Source: Hymenopus coronatus (Eukaryota; Arthropoda; Insecta; Mantodea; Hymenopodidae). Taken from it: DNA of 64,000 bases. Numbering within the stretch: the stretch's first letter is position 1; every line of letters starts with the position of its first letter. A program made the position numbers and the translations under genes. Shown here piece by piece: positions 11,643 to 23,377 of this stretch. Below the pieces are notes generated by a model. It was not told the DNA's origin. It searched no databases and worked only from the letters and a program-made list of their open reading frames with translations. The stretch covers positions 14,136,001-14,200,000 of the forward strand of contig CM060896.1 of the NCBI GenBank assembly GCA_030762935.1, given 5' to 3'.

Positions 11643-12089
11643 AGGCGGTCAAGTGCAAAACTCGCCTAATCCAAAAATTAAAAAAATTGAGTTAGACATG
11701 GGATTCAATACTTATTGCAGTTCTCTATGAACTGGTGACTTCAGGTTTGAACAAAACACATCTAATACGCCTTCAAGAGAGCCCAGAAAACTGCTGTTTA
11801 ATGCAAAACTCTTCAAATCCATCATGACGGTTGATGCAGAAGTTGTCTAATCCATCTTGCAAGTCATAGCAAAGCTTGCCTTATCCAATACTTATGTCGT
11901 TACAATTGTGCTGTGTGAAGAGCAAAACTCGCCGTATCCAACACTAAGATATATAGAGGTTCGCTGTAGTTGTGACCTGATAACATTAAGAGAATTTTCA
12001 AATGTTCTACAGTTTTCCTAATTTTAGTTTTTCGCGTTTTCTGAAAAATTGTTTTACCTGGATAAGGCGAGTTTTGCTCTTGACGGCGC
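11643..12089 (+). mobile_element. Internally deleted TIR transposon (MITE-like, 447 bp)
   Basis: The left terminus AGGCGGTCAAGTGCAAAACT and the reverse complement of the right terminus, GCGCCGTCAAGAGCAAAACT, form imperfect TIRs that extend to a shared CGCCT(A/T)ATCCA. The pentanucleotide ATATG flanks both sides as a probable target site duplication. The left arm has degenerate direct repeats of the subterminal motif at about 11802, 11873 and 11923. Compared with copy 2, one internal segment of 2392 bp is missing and replaced by TG near 11957. No coding sequence is left. Confidence 0.82.
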
Positions 12090-12637
12090 ATATGGAAAAT
12101 TAATGACATTGAAAATGTTCATGCTAGCATTTTGTAGAAATTTCATTCTGCATCTTTGCATACTAGAGATCATGTATTTAAAAGAAGATTTTGATTTTGA
12201 TGTCTATAAACTTCAAATTGCCCATCTGTAAAGGTTACAGATTTCACCTCACAGGAACTGCTCAGGGTTGCCACTGGAGGGGAATAAGATTTGAGACATC
12301 TTGTTTTGTTATTAGTTTGACTATCATCCAAGGAAGGAGCTTCTACTCTATTAATGCTGTGTCTCCACGAAGTCTGACAATCCTCAATACATGAAGTTGG
12401 AGGAAGAAAGGTTGAGAAGGACATCTAGTGTCATAAAATGACATGATCAATTTCGCAGAACTATGTGTGAGAGAAGTTTAATTTGACCACACATAGTTCA
12501 TATTTAAACATTAAACCATAAATGGCAATTCTTTCACTACTATTGAATCAACAAAGGAACAAATAAAAAGCAGTTGTTTGATTAAGTGAAGACTAAATCG
12601 TAAAAGCACAAACAAAATTACTTTTGATTTGCTCTTT

Positions 12638-12685
<48 letters not shown>

Positions 12686-13479
12686 TATTTATGACCTTGC
12701 GATGTAAGGCATGATAGGAGTAGTAAACCGAGGATTGCAGGATTGAAGCCAGTCAAGATGTATATTCTGCATTCAAGAAAAACTTTGGAAAAGGATGGGG
12801 AGGGCCCAATTAAAGCAATCGGTGTGGAGGCTTGGTTGGAAGGTGACAGGTTTTCATTGAATACACAAGTGTAATTTTTTGTTAAATTTAAAAAAATTCA
12901 CTTACATAATTACACAGCATTATAAGATCAGATAATTTTGAGTTATCAATATCCCAATGGCCATGCAGTCCCAGGTATGGAGCATACTGATGTGGTTGGA
13001 GGTTCACCCCCCAGAGTACTAAAATATTTATATTTATTTATTTTAACACCTCACGTCCATTATTGGGTGTACTTGAATGGGTTAAGATAAAAGAGTCATG
13101 AAATTAACAAGTTTAACATTAGCAGAATAGCACTTTCAGTCTCCCCTGAAGGTGCAACTATTATAAATGTGCCATATATCACACTTGTTTAGTTAGTTTT
13201 AAATAAACAATTATTGCCAATTGTGAGGCTTGGTTCCAGCCTAAGCTATATTATGATTCGCTGTCATAAACAATTATAAGTGGCTTTTTAGTGCAATTTT
13301 AGAGGATCACATTTAGTTTAGAGCCTATACTAAATATTAAATAGTAATGGTTGTGAGGATATTAGAGGTGTTATGGTTGAAGTGTGAGCTGCAGCAGTCA
13401 GCACACAAGCTGTCGTGCAGTTTCATAGCAAAGCACGATAGATCAAGAGCTTTGGTTGCGAAAAGCAGGAGTACAAAAT
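12090..13479. other. AT-rich non-coding stretch with a GT/GA microsatellite
   Basis: A (GT)n run at 12640-12674 followed by (GA)n to about 12684 is the only distinct feature; copy 2 has a longer GT run at 50089-50140. No gene was recognised. Confidence 0.6.
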
Positions 13480-14048
13480 TCTTATGTGTTACATTCACAT
13501 GAAATTCTCTACCTATTCTGCAACAAACAATAGTTATAAAATCATATCTCCCGTTTACTTCATGCTAATCAAGATAACATTAGCCAGAAAAGGTTTTATT
13601 ACTTATTTCTTTGTAGGTGCAAGAGAATAAGGGAATACACTAGGCTAAAGAGATAGTAAAATCTCTTAAGAGCTGATGATGACTTAAATATTCTATTCTC
13701 TTTGCATGCAGCAGGAGACAAAAATTAGAGGAAAAAAAGAAGAAAAAACCAATCATATCTTTCCGTTTGAGAAAAGCTTAATTTTGAATCATTTAAACAA
13801 ATGTCTTGAAAACACTTAACTCCACAATAAGAAAAAAAGAAAATCTGTATCAGTAGTTTCTCAGTTATGTAAAAGTCATCCAGAATGAAGACTACTTCAG
13901 AGGCAATTGCCAGAAAATTCAAGATATATGTTTTATTTGTCATAAAATGTCCAAAATACATGATGTTTTAATTAAAATCATTACAATCATTTTTGAGAAA
14001 GTCAATAATTACTAAAAAAATTCCTTGTAAAGGCCAGTTTGGGATGGG

Positions 14049-14050
<2 letters not shown>
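13480..14050 (+). repeat. Family A repeat, truncated by poly-T
   Basis: Begins with the TTATGTGTTACATTCACATG variant of the family end and stops after the GATGGGAGA block, where a T run replaces the remaining third. Confidence 0.75.

Positions 14051-14051
<1 letters not shown>

Positions 14052-14108
<57 letters not shown>
14052..14108. repeat. 57-bp poly-T tract
   Basis: Uninterrupted T run. Copy 2 has 56 T at 51515-51570. It could be the A-tail of a lost minus-strand retroposon or a slippage product. Confidence 0.9.
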
Positions 14109-14111
<3 letters not shown>

Positions 14112-14479
14112 GTTTTGAATCATCATTATACTACATACAGGAATCCTGATGTATAATTTAATCTCAAAAAAGATGAACGACAAGCATCCACCGAAGTTCA
14201 GGAAGCATGTTAAGAACTTTAACACTGTTTCTATAACGTACAAGAGTTTTATGAGTTCTTTAGCCACAATTCACGAATGATGTAAATAGGATCATTATGT
14301 TGTATATAATTGTTAATATAATCATGATTACTGTGTATTGGATTACATAAATTTCAGATAATTGTAACGTGTACTTGATGAAACCTTGAAATTGTAATTA
14401 ATTTCCAATTGGTGATTAATAAAAAAGTTAATGCTTAAAGAATATGAAGATCAGTAGAGCAATCATTAAAAATCACAAT

Positions 14480-15190
14480 TTTTAATTGGCCAAGAACTGC
14501 TGATATTGGTGAAAATATTCCTGACTTGTGAGCAATGCTTTAAGAGGAATGAAGGATATTTTCTGAATTTATTCGAGCAGCATTGGGCATTGGTATGAAT
14601 CAAATCTGAAACATTTTTACATCAACAGTTAGACATGAGAAAACCTTGTAGTTGATGGATTCCACATAAACTTACTCCTGATCAAAAACAACCTGCACTG
14701 ATTGGGACAGAAAAACTCGGCACTTCAATTTTGGTTTGGAATATTGTTACTATTGATGAATTTTGGATTTATTGGTATATCCTGAAAATAAAACTCAAAC
14801 AACTTAATGGACCTTTCCATCAGAATCTAAGCCTACAATACTCCAACCAATTTGCAGTGCTGGTGGCTAGTTTTCTTTCTAAAACTGGGCATATTCCTAT
14901 TATAGCATTAAAAATGACATACTATTACTGCCTACTAGTGTATATATCTATTTTTGAAAAATGTTTTGAGAAATTATCAAAAGAAAAAATTGTTTTACAT
15001 CTGACACTTTGGACCAACCATGATACTGACCTGACCTAGCAGCTCATGATTTTTTTAAGTTTCAAAAACTTGAAAATAAAATTCATGGAAACACCTTTTG
15101 TCGTCAGATGATACAAGTTTATGAAGCGTCTTAGGAAGAATGGTATAAATGCTTTGAACTGGCTTCATCAAATTCAAATATATAGAATAT
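14480..15190 (+). pseudogene. mariner-type transposase relic, copy 1
   Basis: Cut-and-paste transposase remains in several frames. Recognisable mariner blocks in order are WIPHKLTPDQ at about 14656, then IVTIDEFWIYWY, which carries the first catalytic Asp, near 14743. Next comes ASFLSKTGHIPIIAL near 14865, then PDLAAHDFF, the PDLAPxD equivalent, near 15030, and KNGINALNW-type C-terminal remnants. The segment that should hold the second Asp (the HDNA block) is missing, and stops and frameshifts are frequent. No clear TIRs were found. It is an old dead copy, shared with copy 2. Confidence 0.8.
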
Positions 15191-15254
15191 TTTTGAGTTG
15201 GGTTTGTAACACTTAGGTATAATCTTTCCAGATCATTTCAATGCCATATAGGCA

Positions 15255-15840
15255 TCATTGTCGATGGTTTGCAAATGAATTTCCACAGGGTGTTCTATGT
15301 TGAGGTCTGACGGTCCCTGGTGGCTCAGAGACGAACCTCCACAATATATTTTGTGGCGGCAGTTCAAAGCTGAATACATGGTGTTGGTTTTTAATGATAT
15401 GGATTTTTTTCCCAGTCGTCGAGCTCTGCCGCATATGTGGCAAATTTTAAAAGGAGTATGTTATGTACTATTTCATGGTTAGTAGACCAAAAGTGGTGTG
15501 CAACGGCTGATTTGTCAGTTTGTTTGTATTTTACTGCTCTCATGTGTTCTTTAAGTCTTGTTTCAAGGAATCTTTTTGTTTTACCAATGTAAAATTTGTT
15601 GTAATCTGCGCAATTTATTCTGTAGATTCCTGATTTTTTATGTTCTGGGATTTGGTTTTCTTGGTTGTTGCAGAGCATTTTTTGTAGACTGAACTAATTC
15701 TGGGGGGCAGGTGTGATTTTATTTTTTTTTGAATATTTTTTTAAACTTGTGGTGTAGTTTTGGGTGATGAGTAAACTTTTTGAAGAAAGGTATCACTGGG
15801 CTCAATTTTTATGGTTTCTGTGATTAATTTCCGGTGTTTA
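15255..15840 (-). pseudogene. Penelope-like element, GIY-YIG endonuclease part, copy 1
   Basis: Minus-strand peptide at 15391-15678 shows the GIY-YIG endonuclease domain of Penelope-like retroelements: SGIYRINCADYNKFYIGKTK, then LETRLKEHMRAVKY, then TDKSAVAHHFW. This domain nicks target DNA to prime reverse transcription. Downstream sequence to about 15255 encodes a decayed C-terminus. The upstream part of the same element lies at 16728-16985, separated by a family A insertion. Confidence 0.85.
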
Positions 15841-15841
15841 A

Positions 15842-16728
15842 ATTTTTACTTTCTCTATACGCACTATGTACATAGCGTATAGAGAATGTATTGCACTCCA
15901 CCAAAAAATTTGATACCGAGATTTCACCGGAAATATATGTTTTAGGGTCCCCTGTATCCAAAAAAAGTATTTTCAGGAAAAGCTCCGTGTGTGTGTGTGG
16001 GTGTGTGTGTGTGTGTGTGTGTGTGTCCATGTGTCTGTGAACACGATAACTCGAAAACGAAAAATCAGTAAAATACCAAACTTGGTATTTAAGTTTAGCA
16101 TCTTCCAGGGATGCGACACGAAGATTTTGAGAAAAATTCCTCCAGATCAAACTACCCTTTACATGGAGCTTTTTTCGAAAATTTTGATTTCCTCAAAAAT
16201 GGCTCTAACGATTTTGTTTAAAATATTGTATATCAAAGTTATTTACCTGACAAATAAAATGTTTACTTTGAATTTTCTGGGAATAGCTTCTGAAGACTAC
16301 TTTATTCTGGAGGAATTTTTCATAACTACTAAACCGTAAGAGACGGACAAAAACTTAACACACACAAAATGCAGAACACGTTAAAACACACAATTTATGT
16401 TATATACATTTATTTCGTGGAGTTGATTGTTTTTGAGATTTTCCTTTTTCTTGGTATCTACTTTGAAAAACTTATACTTTTCTCATACACGAATTTGTCA
16501 ACTCCTGTCCATACAAACAAATGAACATCAGTCACATAGCAACTAGCCTATGGCTTTCACTTTAACCTATGGTGCTCCCTTATTTTGCTTCTACTTACAA
16601 TAAAGCAAGAGATAAGACAATTTCTGCTAATTTTTTCTCGATTAGCATGAAATAAATAAAAGAAAAGGTTATTAACAATAATAATTAACAGAGATATAGA
16701 GAAAGTCATGTGAGTGGAACACATCAGG
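15842..16728 (-). repeat. Family A repeat inserted in a Penelope-like element
   Basis: Complete inverted copy with hairpin end CTTTCTCTATACGCACTATG at about 15849 and the CACATCAGG end at 16728. It interrupts the Penelope-like reading frame and is present at the same site in copy 2, so the insertion predates the duplication. A GT/GG microsatellite lies at about 15988-16024. Confidence 0.88.
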
Positions 16729-16985
16729 TTTTTTTTATTTTTTTATCTATTAATTTTTGGTTGAAGCCATTGTTTCTAGCAGTAGATATTATGTGTTTGC
16801 ATTCTTCATCTTTTAATGGTGTGTACACCAGTCTATGGGTGAGGCTATTGAATACTGCATGTTTGTGCGCTACAGGATTGTGGCCATAATTCTTTGTATA
16901 GTTGTCGGAGTGTGTGGGTTTCTGGTAGACACCAAAGGACAGTTTGTTGCTTTCCCTGATTATTTTCATATCTAGAAATGGAATG
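16724..16985 (-). pseudogene. Penelope-like element, RT C-terminal part, copy 1
   Basis: The minus-strand peptide includes KLSFGVYQKPTHSDNYTKN and HAVFNSLTHRLVYTPL. These correspond to the region after the catalytic RT motif in Penelope-like proteins, where a YRKPTxTD-type block is typical. The catalytic YxDD part is not present. It continues into 15255-15840 beyond the family A insertion. Confidence 0.82.
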
Positions 16986-17580
16986 TAATTTCAAATATGT
17001 ATTTATGTCATAAGGGAATATTTTGAAAGACAATTGAATCTCCTATTTCAGAACGGCCCTAGGTCTGTTTTTGTGCTTTTTGAGTTACATGCATTTATGT
17101 GTTTCTCAGAGTACAGACAGGGACTTCAAATTCAACAAAATAGGACAATATACAGCTGAGAAATTCTTGTTGATTGCAAAAGAGCCTATTGTATCAACAC
17201 TTATAAGTAATGTAATACTCGCTTCATGTATATCTTGAATCACAAGGCTACAACTTGCAGGAAGGCAGCAAAACAATGGAAACAATTCTCCAACAATTAG
17301 TTTCAAAACTGTTGTTGAGAACAAGCAGTAAAAGACATCATTGTGTTCTCATGGTATCTTATATTTTGTGATTAACATAAGAGAATCTAAGTCTGAGTTG
17401 AACTTGTTAAGAAAAGCATTACAAAATGTAATGAAAACAGCTGAAATAAGGGAGAGCATACTAATTATTGAGATAAGCAGCAAAAACCATTCGACAACTT
17501 TGCAAATGCAAGTATTTCGATTTGATGAGTAACGATGATAAAGTATTAATTTCTGCAAATTTCCTTAATGTTAATACTAA
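16986..17580. other. Unassigned stretch with small open frames on both strands
   Basis: Open frames of 60-72 codons occur at 17106-17324 (minus), 17341-17532 (plus) and 17349-17558 (minus). They are mostly conserved in copy 2. I recognise no domain and cannot tell coding from non-coding. Confidence 0.3.
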
Positions 17581-18451
17581 AAATCTGATGTGTTCCATTC
17601 ACATGAGTTTCTCTACATCTCTGCATCAAATTATTGTTAAAAAGCTTAGGCTTCTATTTACTTCATGCTAATTGAGAAAACATTAGCAGAAATAGTCTTA
17701 TAACTTGCTTCATAGTAAGTAGAAGTAAAATAAGGGAGTACCATAGGTTAAAGTGATAGTCAAAAGCTGGTTGCTATGTGACTGAAGTTCCTTTGTTTAT
17801 ATAGACACGAGTTGACAAATTCCTGTATGAGAAAAGTATAAGTTTTTCAAAGCCAAAACTAAAACAAGGGATATCTTAAAAATGATCAAATCCACAAAAA
17901 AACAAAAATGTATATGACATACATTGTGTGTTTTAACGTACTCTACATTACGTGTGGTAAGTTTTTGTCTATCTCTTACGGTTTGCCAGTTATGCAAAAT
18001 ATCTGTAAAATTGATCCAGAATAAATAGTCTTCAGAGGCTATTCCCAGAAAATTCAAGATATACATTTTATTTGTCAAATAAATATCTTAAATATAGGAG
18101 TTTTTAATCAAAATTGTTAGAGCCATTTTTAAGAAAATCAAAATTTTCGAAATTTTTCCATTTAAAGGGTAGTTTGGAGTGGGGAGATTTTCTTGAAAAT
18201 CTTTGTGTCACATCCTTGGAGTATACCAAACTTAAATACCAAGTTTGGTTTTTAACGGTCTTTTCATTTTTGAGCTTTGCTGCACACAGAGAGACATATA
18301 GGCACATGGACATTTTTCTAAAAATGCTTCTTTTGGATTCAGGGGGTCTGAAAACATATATTTCTGGTGAAATCCTGTTATCAAATTTTTAAGTGCAATA
18401 CAATAGCTTCTCTATACACTATGTACATAGTACGTGTAGAGACAGTAAAAA
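17581..18451 (+). repeat. Family A repeat, complete copy
   Basis: Starts with AAATCTGATGTGTTCCATTC and ends after GTGTAGAGACAGTAAAAAT. It lies directly upstream of the transposase-like gene fragment. Confidence 0.85.
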
Positions 18452-18489
18452 TGTGCAAGATCTGTATCTCCACAATGTAATGTAGGCAT

Positions 18490-19304
18490 AAAATACACAG
18501 GGATATAGACCAAGGGAGAGAACAAATCTGAAGACGAATTCTTTCAAATATTATTATAAGGTGGGAACAAATTGTATCCAGGTTTGCAGAGAAGCATTTC
18601 TAAGCTTATTTGCAGTTAGTGGAAAAAGGGTAAGAAGAATAAGACGGCTACTTCTGCAAGGCAAAAGCCCTAAAGATGGATGGGGCAAGTCCAAGAGTGG
18701 CAACGCCATTCTAGAGCTCAAAATTACTAACGTCCGTGAACATATGTCATCATTTTTAACAAAAGAATCCCATTGTGCTGGTAAATATCTTTATATGAAT
18801 GCAGACTGAATAGAAAGATTATGCATGAAGTTTTCAAACAAGCACATCCTCTACTTAACTAAGATTTTGATCTTCATTTCGGCAAACCACAAGTAGATGC
18901 TAGCTGTGAATGTAAGCAGTTAATGGTGAAAATTAAAAACAAAACTTTGAATGAAATATCTAGACAAGCTGCAGTTTGTGATGTGATGGAGACAAGAGGA
19001 ACGCCAAGAAATGTTTAACGCTCTCAAGGAAAGTGAAAGTCTTTACAAAGAAAACAAAGAAACCTTGATTCTGAGCTTTGATTATATGCACAATTTGAAT
19101 TTTCCATCTTTTCTACCTCCAGCAATTGCCAGTTAATGTTTTGGTATTCATAATTTGCAAGGTAATAAGGCATTTTGTTACCTTTATCATGAAGGTAAAG
19201 CCTACAAAGATCCTAATAAAGTATGTGCCTTCTTGTATGACCATCTGACAACTGGTGTTAACATTGTCATATGTTTTGTGATAACTGCCCTGACAAAAAA
19301 ATTC
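18490..19304 (+). pseudogene. DDE-like transposase-family gene fragment, copy 1
   Basis: Translation in shifting frames gives conserved pieces of one protein: GTNCIQVCREAFLSLFAVSG, RVRRIRRLLLQGKSPKD, LTKESHCAGKYLYMNAD, FDLHFGKPQVDA, LSFDYMHNLNFP and FCDNCPDKK. The order and spacing match the gene at 47110-48979, whose equivalents are FSFDSQKNMALP and LFADECSGQNKN, but the two are clearly diverged. The fragment ends at a family A copy just after the second Asp motif, so the third acidic residue is lost. At least four stops or frameshifts are present. The family resembles the invertebrate proteins labelled DUF7869; that label is from memory. Confidence 0.75.
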
Positions 19305-20137
19305 TGATGTATTCCATTTGCATGACTTTCTCTACATCTCTGCAACAAATAAGGGTATGATGCTATTTATTTCTTGCTAATCGAGATAAAATTAGCAGAA
19401 ATAATCTTATTATTTGTTTCCTTGTAAGTAGGAGCAAAATAAGGGTTAAATTAATAGTCAAAAGCTGGTTGCTTTGAGACTCAAGTTCCTTTGTTTGTTT
19501 GGACAGGAGTTGACAAATTCCTGTATGAGAAAAGTATAGGTTTCTAAAAACTGAAACTTAAAATAAGGAATATCCCAAAACAGATTAACGCCATGAAAAA
19601 ATGTATATCACAAATTTTTGTTTTAACATGCTCTACATTTTTTGTGTGTTTCTCTTACTGTTTAGCAGTTATGCAAAATTCCATAAAACTCATCCAGAAT
19701 AAGGTAGTCTTCAAAGGCTATTCCCAGAAAATGAAAGGTATACATTTCATTTGTCAGGTAAATATATTTGATATACGATATTTTAATAAAAATCGTTAGA
19801 GCCATTTTTGAGAAAATCAAAATTTTCCAAAAATGTTCCATGTAAAGTGTAGTTGGGGGTGGGGGGATTTACTTGAAAATCTTTGTGTCGCATCCTTGGA
19901 AGATATCAAACCTAAATACCAAGTTTGGTTTTTAACAAACTTTTCATTTTTCAGCTATGCTGCCCACAGATACACTCACATACACATAGATGGACAGACA
20001 CGTACTTGGACATTTTTCTAAAAATGCTTTTTTTTGGATTCAGGGGGTCCTAAAACATGTATTTCTGGCCAAAACTCAGAATTGAATTTTTGGGTGCATT
20101 ACAATACCTTCTCTATACAACATGTAGAGAAAGTAAT
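19305..20137 (+). repeat. Family A repeat, with a shortened terminal hairpin
   Basis: Complete apart from a 13-bp loss in the terminal palindrome: it reads TATACAACATGTAGAGAAAG near 20114, where copy 2 still has the GTACATGGTACAT core. Confidence 0.85.
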
Positions 20138-20140
20138 AAA

Positions 20141-20945
20141 AATCACAGTCTAATGAGAATATGCCAAGCTTTAGTGGTTGCTGGAAAATTTCAGAAAATA
20201 GGAATTTTTTCCTGTTAGGGGACACACTTACTTGCAGTCTGATAGAGACTTTGGCAAATAAAGAGAACTGACAGAGCATAACACTATAGTTTATTTTGCA
20301 TACTTTCATAGTCTACTAGTATATGGTATTATCTTTTGGGGAAATTTAAAAAACAGTATTAAGGTCTTCAGGATGCAAAAGAAAGTGATAACAATTATGG
20401 CTAATGTCTTAAATAAAACATATTTAAAATTTTACCATTACCATGCATGTTTACTTATAAAATACTAAATTATACAAACGAAATCCTAAATCCTTCAAAA
20501 CAAATGCTGAAGTTCATACAAATAACACCAGAGCAAAGAAAAATGTATTTGTAAATTCACATAGAACCAAACTGTATGAAAATAGCTTATAATATACTGA
20601 TCCACATTTATACAACAAACTACCCCAATATATAAAGAACATTGAATCCCAGCTAAAATTCAAAAAAGTTCTAAATTCTTAATGGACAATAGCTTTTATA
20701 GTGTAGGTGAATTTGTACATCAGGAACTGGTGTAAATTGTACAATTTGTAAAAATTGTCTTTATGACTCAATTCTGTATATTCTTTCCTTTTATGTTTAA
20801 AATCTGTTAAATCTTGTATTTCTGTATTTCAATCTTGTATACATCTTGATATAATTTTGTTTTCCCTTGTTTCTTAAATTGACATGTCCTATAATTTGTA
20901 TTGTGTTTCTATGGATGAAAATAAATACAATACAATATACAACTA
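20141..20945 (+). pseudogene. LINE ORF2 C-terminal relic and 3' tail, copy 1
   Basis: Broken frames give pieces typical of the RT C-terminus of Jockey/CR1-like LINEs: FILHTFIVY followed by YMVLSFGE, then VFRMQKKVITIMANVL at about 20365, then TPEQRKMYL. The 3' end carries an AATAAATACAATACAATA-type repeat at about 20921-20941, as expected for a LINE tail. The upstream part is missing, and a family A copy lies at its 5' side. Confidence 0.65.
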
Positions 20946-23364
20946 ATCACATCATCTAAAGTGACTTTCAAATGGGATGAGGTTTGTCCTTGAGCGCCAC
21001 CTGGCTGGCAGCCAATCGTAGTGCTGCTGTGTTGACATATTGCATTCCCACTAAACTGGGGAGTAATGCACTAAGTGATTCCGTCTCTCATAAATACTAC
21101 CAAATACATTATAATAGCTAGCCCCTGTTTCATTTTTCAGTGATTGGAAATAATGCAGATATTGGTGTCCCTGAAAATTAAGCATACTAGTATGGTAAGG
21201 TCCTCCACGCCTATCTTCAACCTCATTGTTAAAATGTGTGTCTATACATGGCATAGAAGGAAATATAATGTGCTTCAACACATCCAGATGATTGCACTAA
21301 CCTTTGTTTGAAATGTCTGCATTTTGTTATTCACATATACAAATTTTGTTTGCATGAATATGCTAATCTCCAGAGTCACTGCAATAACAATGTGTTATTC
21401 TGAATTAGGTTTATTTTAACCATAGCATATAAATAAATATAATGGGATAACACAATTCAGAGGCATAAATTACCGATTTGCAGAGCCACATTTTGAGGCC
21501 CTTAATAATCTGTCCAGAAAATACAAAATAAATATCTCATTTAGAATAATTTATCTCAAAAAAGAAGATATTTCAATCACACTAGATATATTTTCCTCAG
21601 TTTAAAAACAAAACAAACAAATATTTGGTAAAAAGGCACAAAACCCAGGGTTTTTTTTTTCTCTCTCAACACAATGGAAGTTGAGCTTCATCACTCGCAG
21701 AAGGCTAGAATACTGCATTATTGTGCATTTCTTCCACATTTTAACATCTTTTTTAAAATAGCTTATATTAACTGACCTATTACTTTATAGTGATGTATGT
21801 TTAAGCAGTGCTTTTTCCAATTTGCACTGAAGGTTGCATTAAAAACGAAAATGTAAAATATCTGTTAAACAGGCCCCATTTAACTCTTGCAGGTAGGTCC
21901 ATATATGTTATTTTGTTTTTTCACTGACAACTTATCACTACTCAGAATTAAATATGCATTAACTCTGTATATCAGAGTGAAATGCAAGCATAACACAATA
22001 ATATTAAGCACTTCAAAAACCCATTTTGAAATGTTTCATACGTTCAAAAGCCTTTACTGTGCTTTTCTAAGAAGAAATCAAGGTAATTATAGAGAACTTG
22101 TGCCCGTCTAGAAATTAAACAAATTGTAGTTTGACTGTAAGTTTGGTTTATACTTGTTACGTTTTCACCAATTTTTTTATCGGAAAAGCTCCGCAATTAA
22201 GTTAAACGCTAATTTATTACGTGCGCGTAGCGATCCTTTTCGTGAATATTTATGAAGTATGGTGCCTAGAAGGAGTAGAATATAAATAAAGAAGTCTTGT
22301 AGTACTTTTCCAATGTAAATATATAATAATACTACGCTAAAGTGCCTAAAACTTGAGTTTCATTGTCGGCGGCAGGCGAACAGTGTTGTGGTATACAACA
22401 CCGGCATATGTCGCTAGACGCTGTGCTGATGTATGACATGTATGTTCCACGCAGGTACAGCTGTTCAGTGAATTTTATTATGCAGAACTTCGGCCGCTCT
22501 AAAATCGAATGAAACTAAGTGCGATTGATTGACTTTGTATTTATGATGCCAATTTCAAAGCCTGTGGATTTCAAATTTAGCGCGAGGTTAGGTTCCAATC
22601 CGTTTAGGTTAGTGTGTATATAAATCTATGTTTCTAATTTTATATCGTGGTAGTACCTCATCGATATTTCCAACAACTCCTAACATTGCAATGGATACAA
22701 CATTAGTTTTTTAAACCATCTCCCCACCCATAATCCCTCTCTAACCGCACCAGTCCCGTTACAGTGCAAAACTAGCATAAGTCGCAGCGGAGAGAGTTAG
22801 CGGCCCAACTTGTAAATAATTACTGAAATCAATGCAAATGTTAATATATGATGGAACTGTAAGAATACAAACTTTAGGGCTGCTGAATGGAATGTTAATC
22901 TTATACACTGCACACTCAATAAAATTTAAGTTTCTAAAAGTCAAGGTTTTATGAAAGCACAAGTTTCTAGAAGCACCAATTAGCAAAAACATGGGGATTG
23001 CAGCACATATTGTAGACTGCATTAACATTTTTTCTTGCCATTCATTTCATGAGAGTCATAAAATCTTCTGTTATATTAACTGACCTACCCTTCAGCAAGG
23101 ATCTTCTGTCAAATGAGAGATGATGGGAGTCAACAGTTTACATTTGAAATGAGGTTGCTACTAGCCCAACTTCATGAATAAAAATTAAGTGCTTTATTAC
23201 CTAGATGACATGAATTCTATGAGCTTCCATACTTTCACATTCCACATGGCAATCTACTTTTTCAATATAAACTCTTAAAAGAAATTGTGCTGTTATCCCT
23301 ACTTATTTTACTTTATTGGGTGAATAGTTTATTGTTTATAAAACTAATGGTGATGATATGTGTA
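20946..23364. other. Non-coding stretch, no gene recognised
   Basis: Small open frames occur (for example 21051-21281 minus and 21887-22111 plus), but no domain, splice pattern or family was recognised. A 7-bp-stem palindrome GTGTTGTGGTATACAACAC lies near 22383. Around 22586-22610 are GGTTAGG and TTTAGG strings, too few to be a telomere array. The higher CpG density at 22190-22520 could be an old promoter. Confidence 0.4.
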
Positions 23365-23377
23365 ACTATTTAAATAT
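23365..23377. repeat. Target site duplication, left
   Basis: CTATTTAAATATA is repeated exactly at 23704-23716 and flanks the SINE at 23378-23703. Confidence 0.9.

Noticed and set aside
12640..12684. Regular repeat tracts as a CRISPR-like array
   Set aside because: This is a simple GT/GA microsatellite with no spacers.
13968..14267. Minus-strand frame with a long poly-lysine stretch
   Set aside because: Produced by the poly-T tract at 14052-14108.
21051..21281. 76-codon minus-strand frame, conserved in copy 2 at 58513-58743
   Set aside because: Identity between copies reflects the recent duplication, not selection. No domain or splice signals were recognised.
22586..22612. Insect telomere repeat
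   Set aside because: Only one or two TTAGG-like units occur, with no array.
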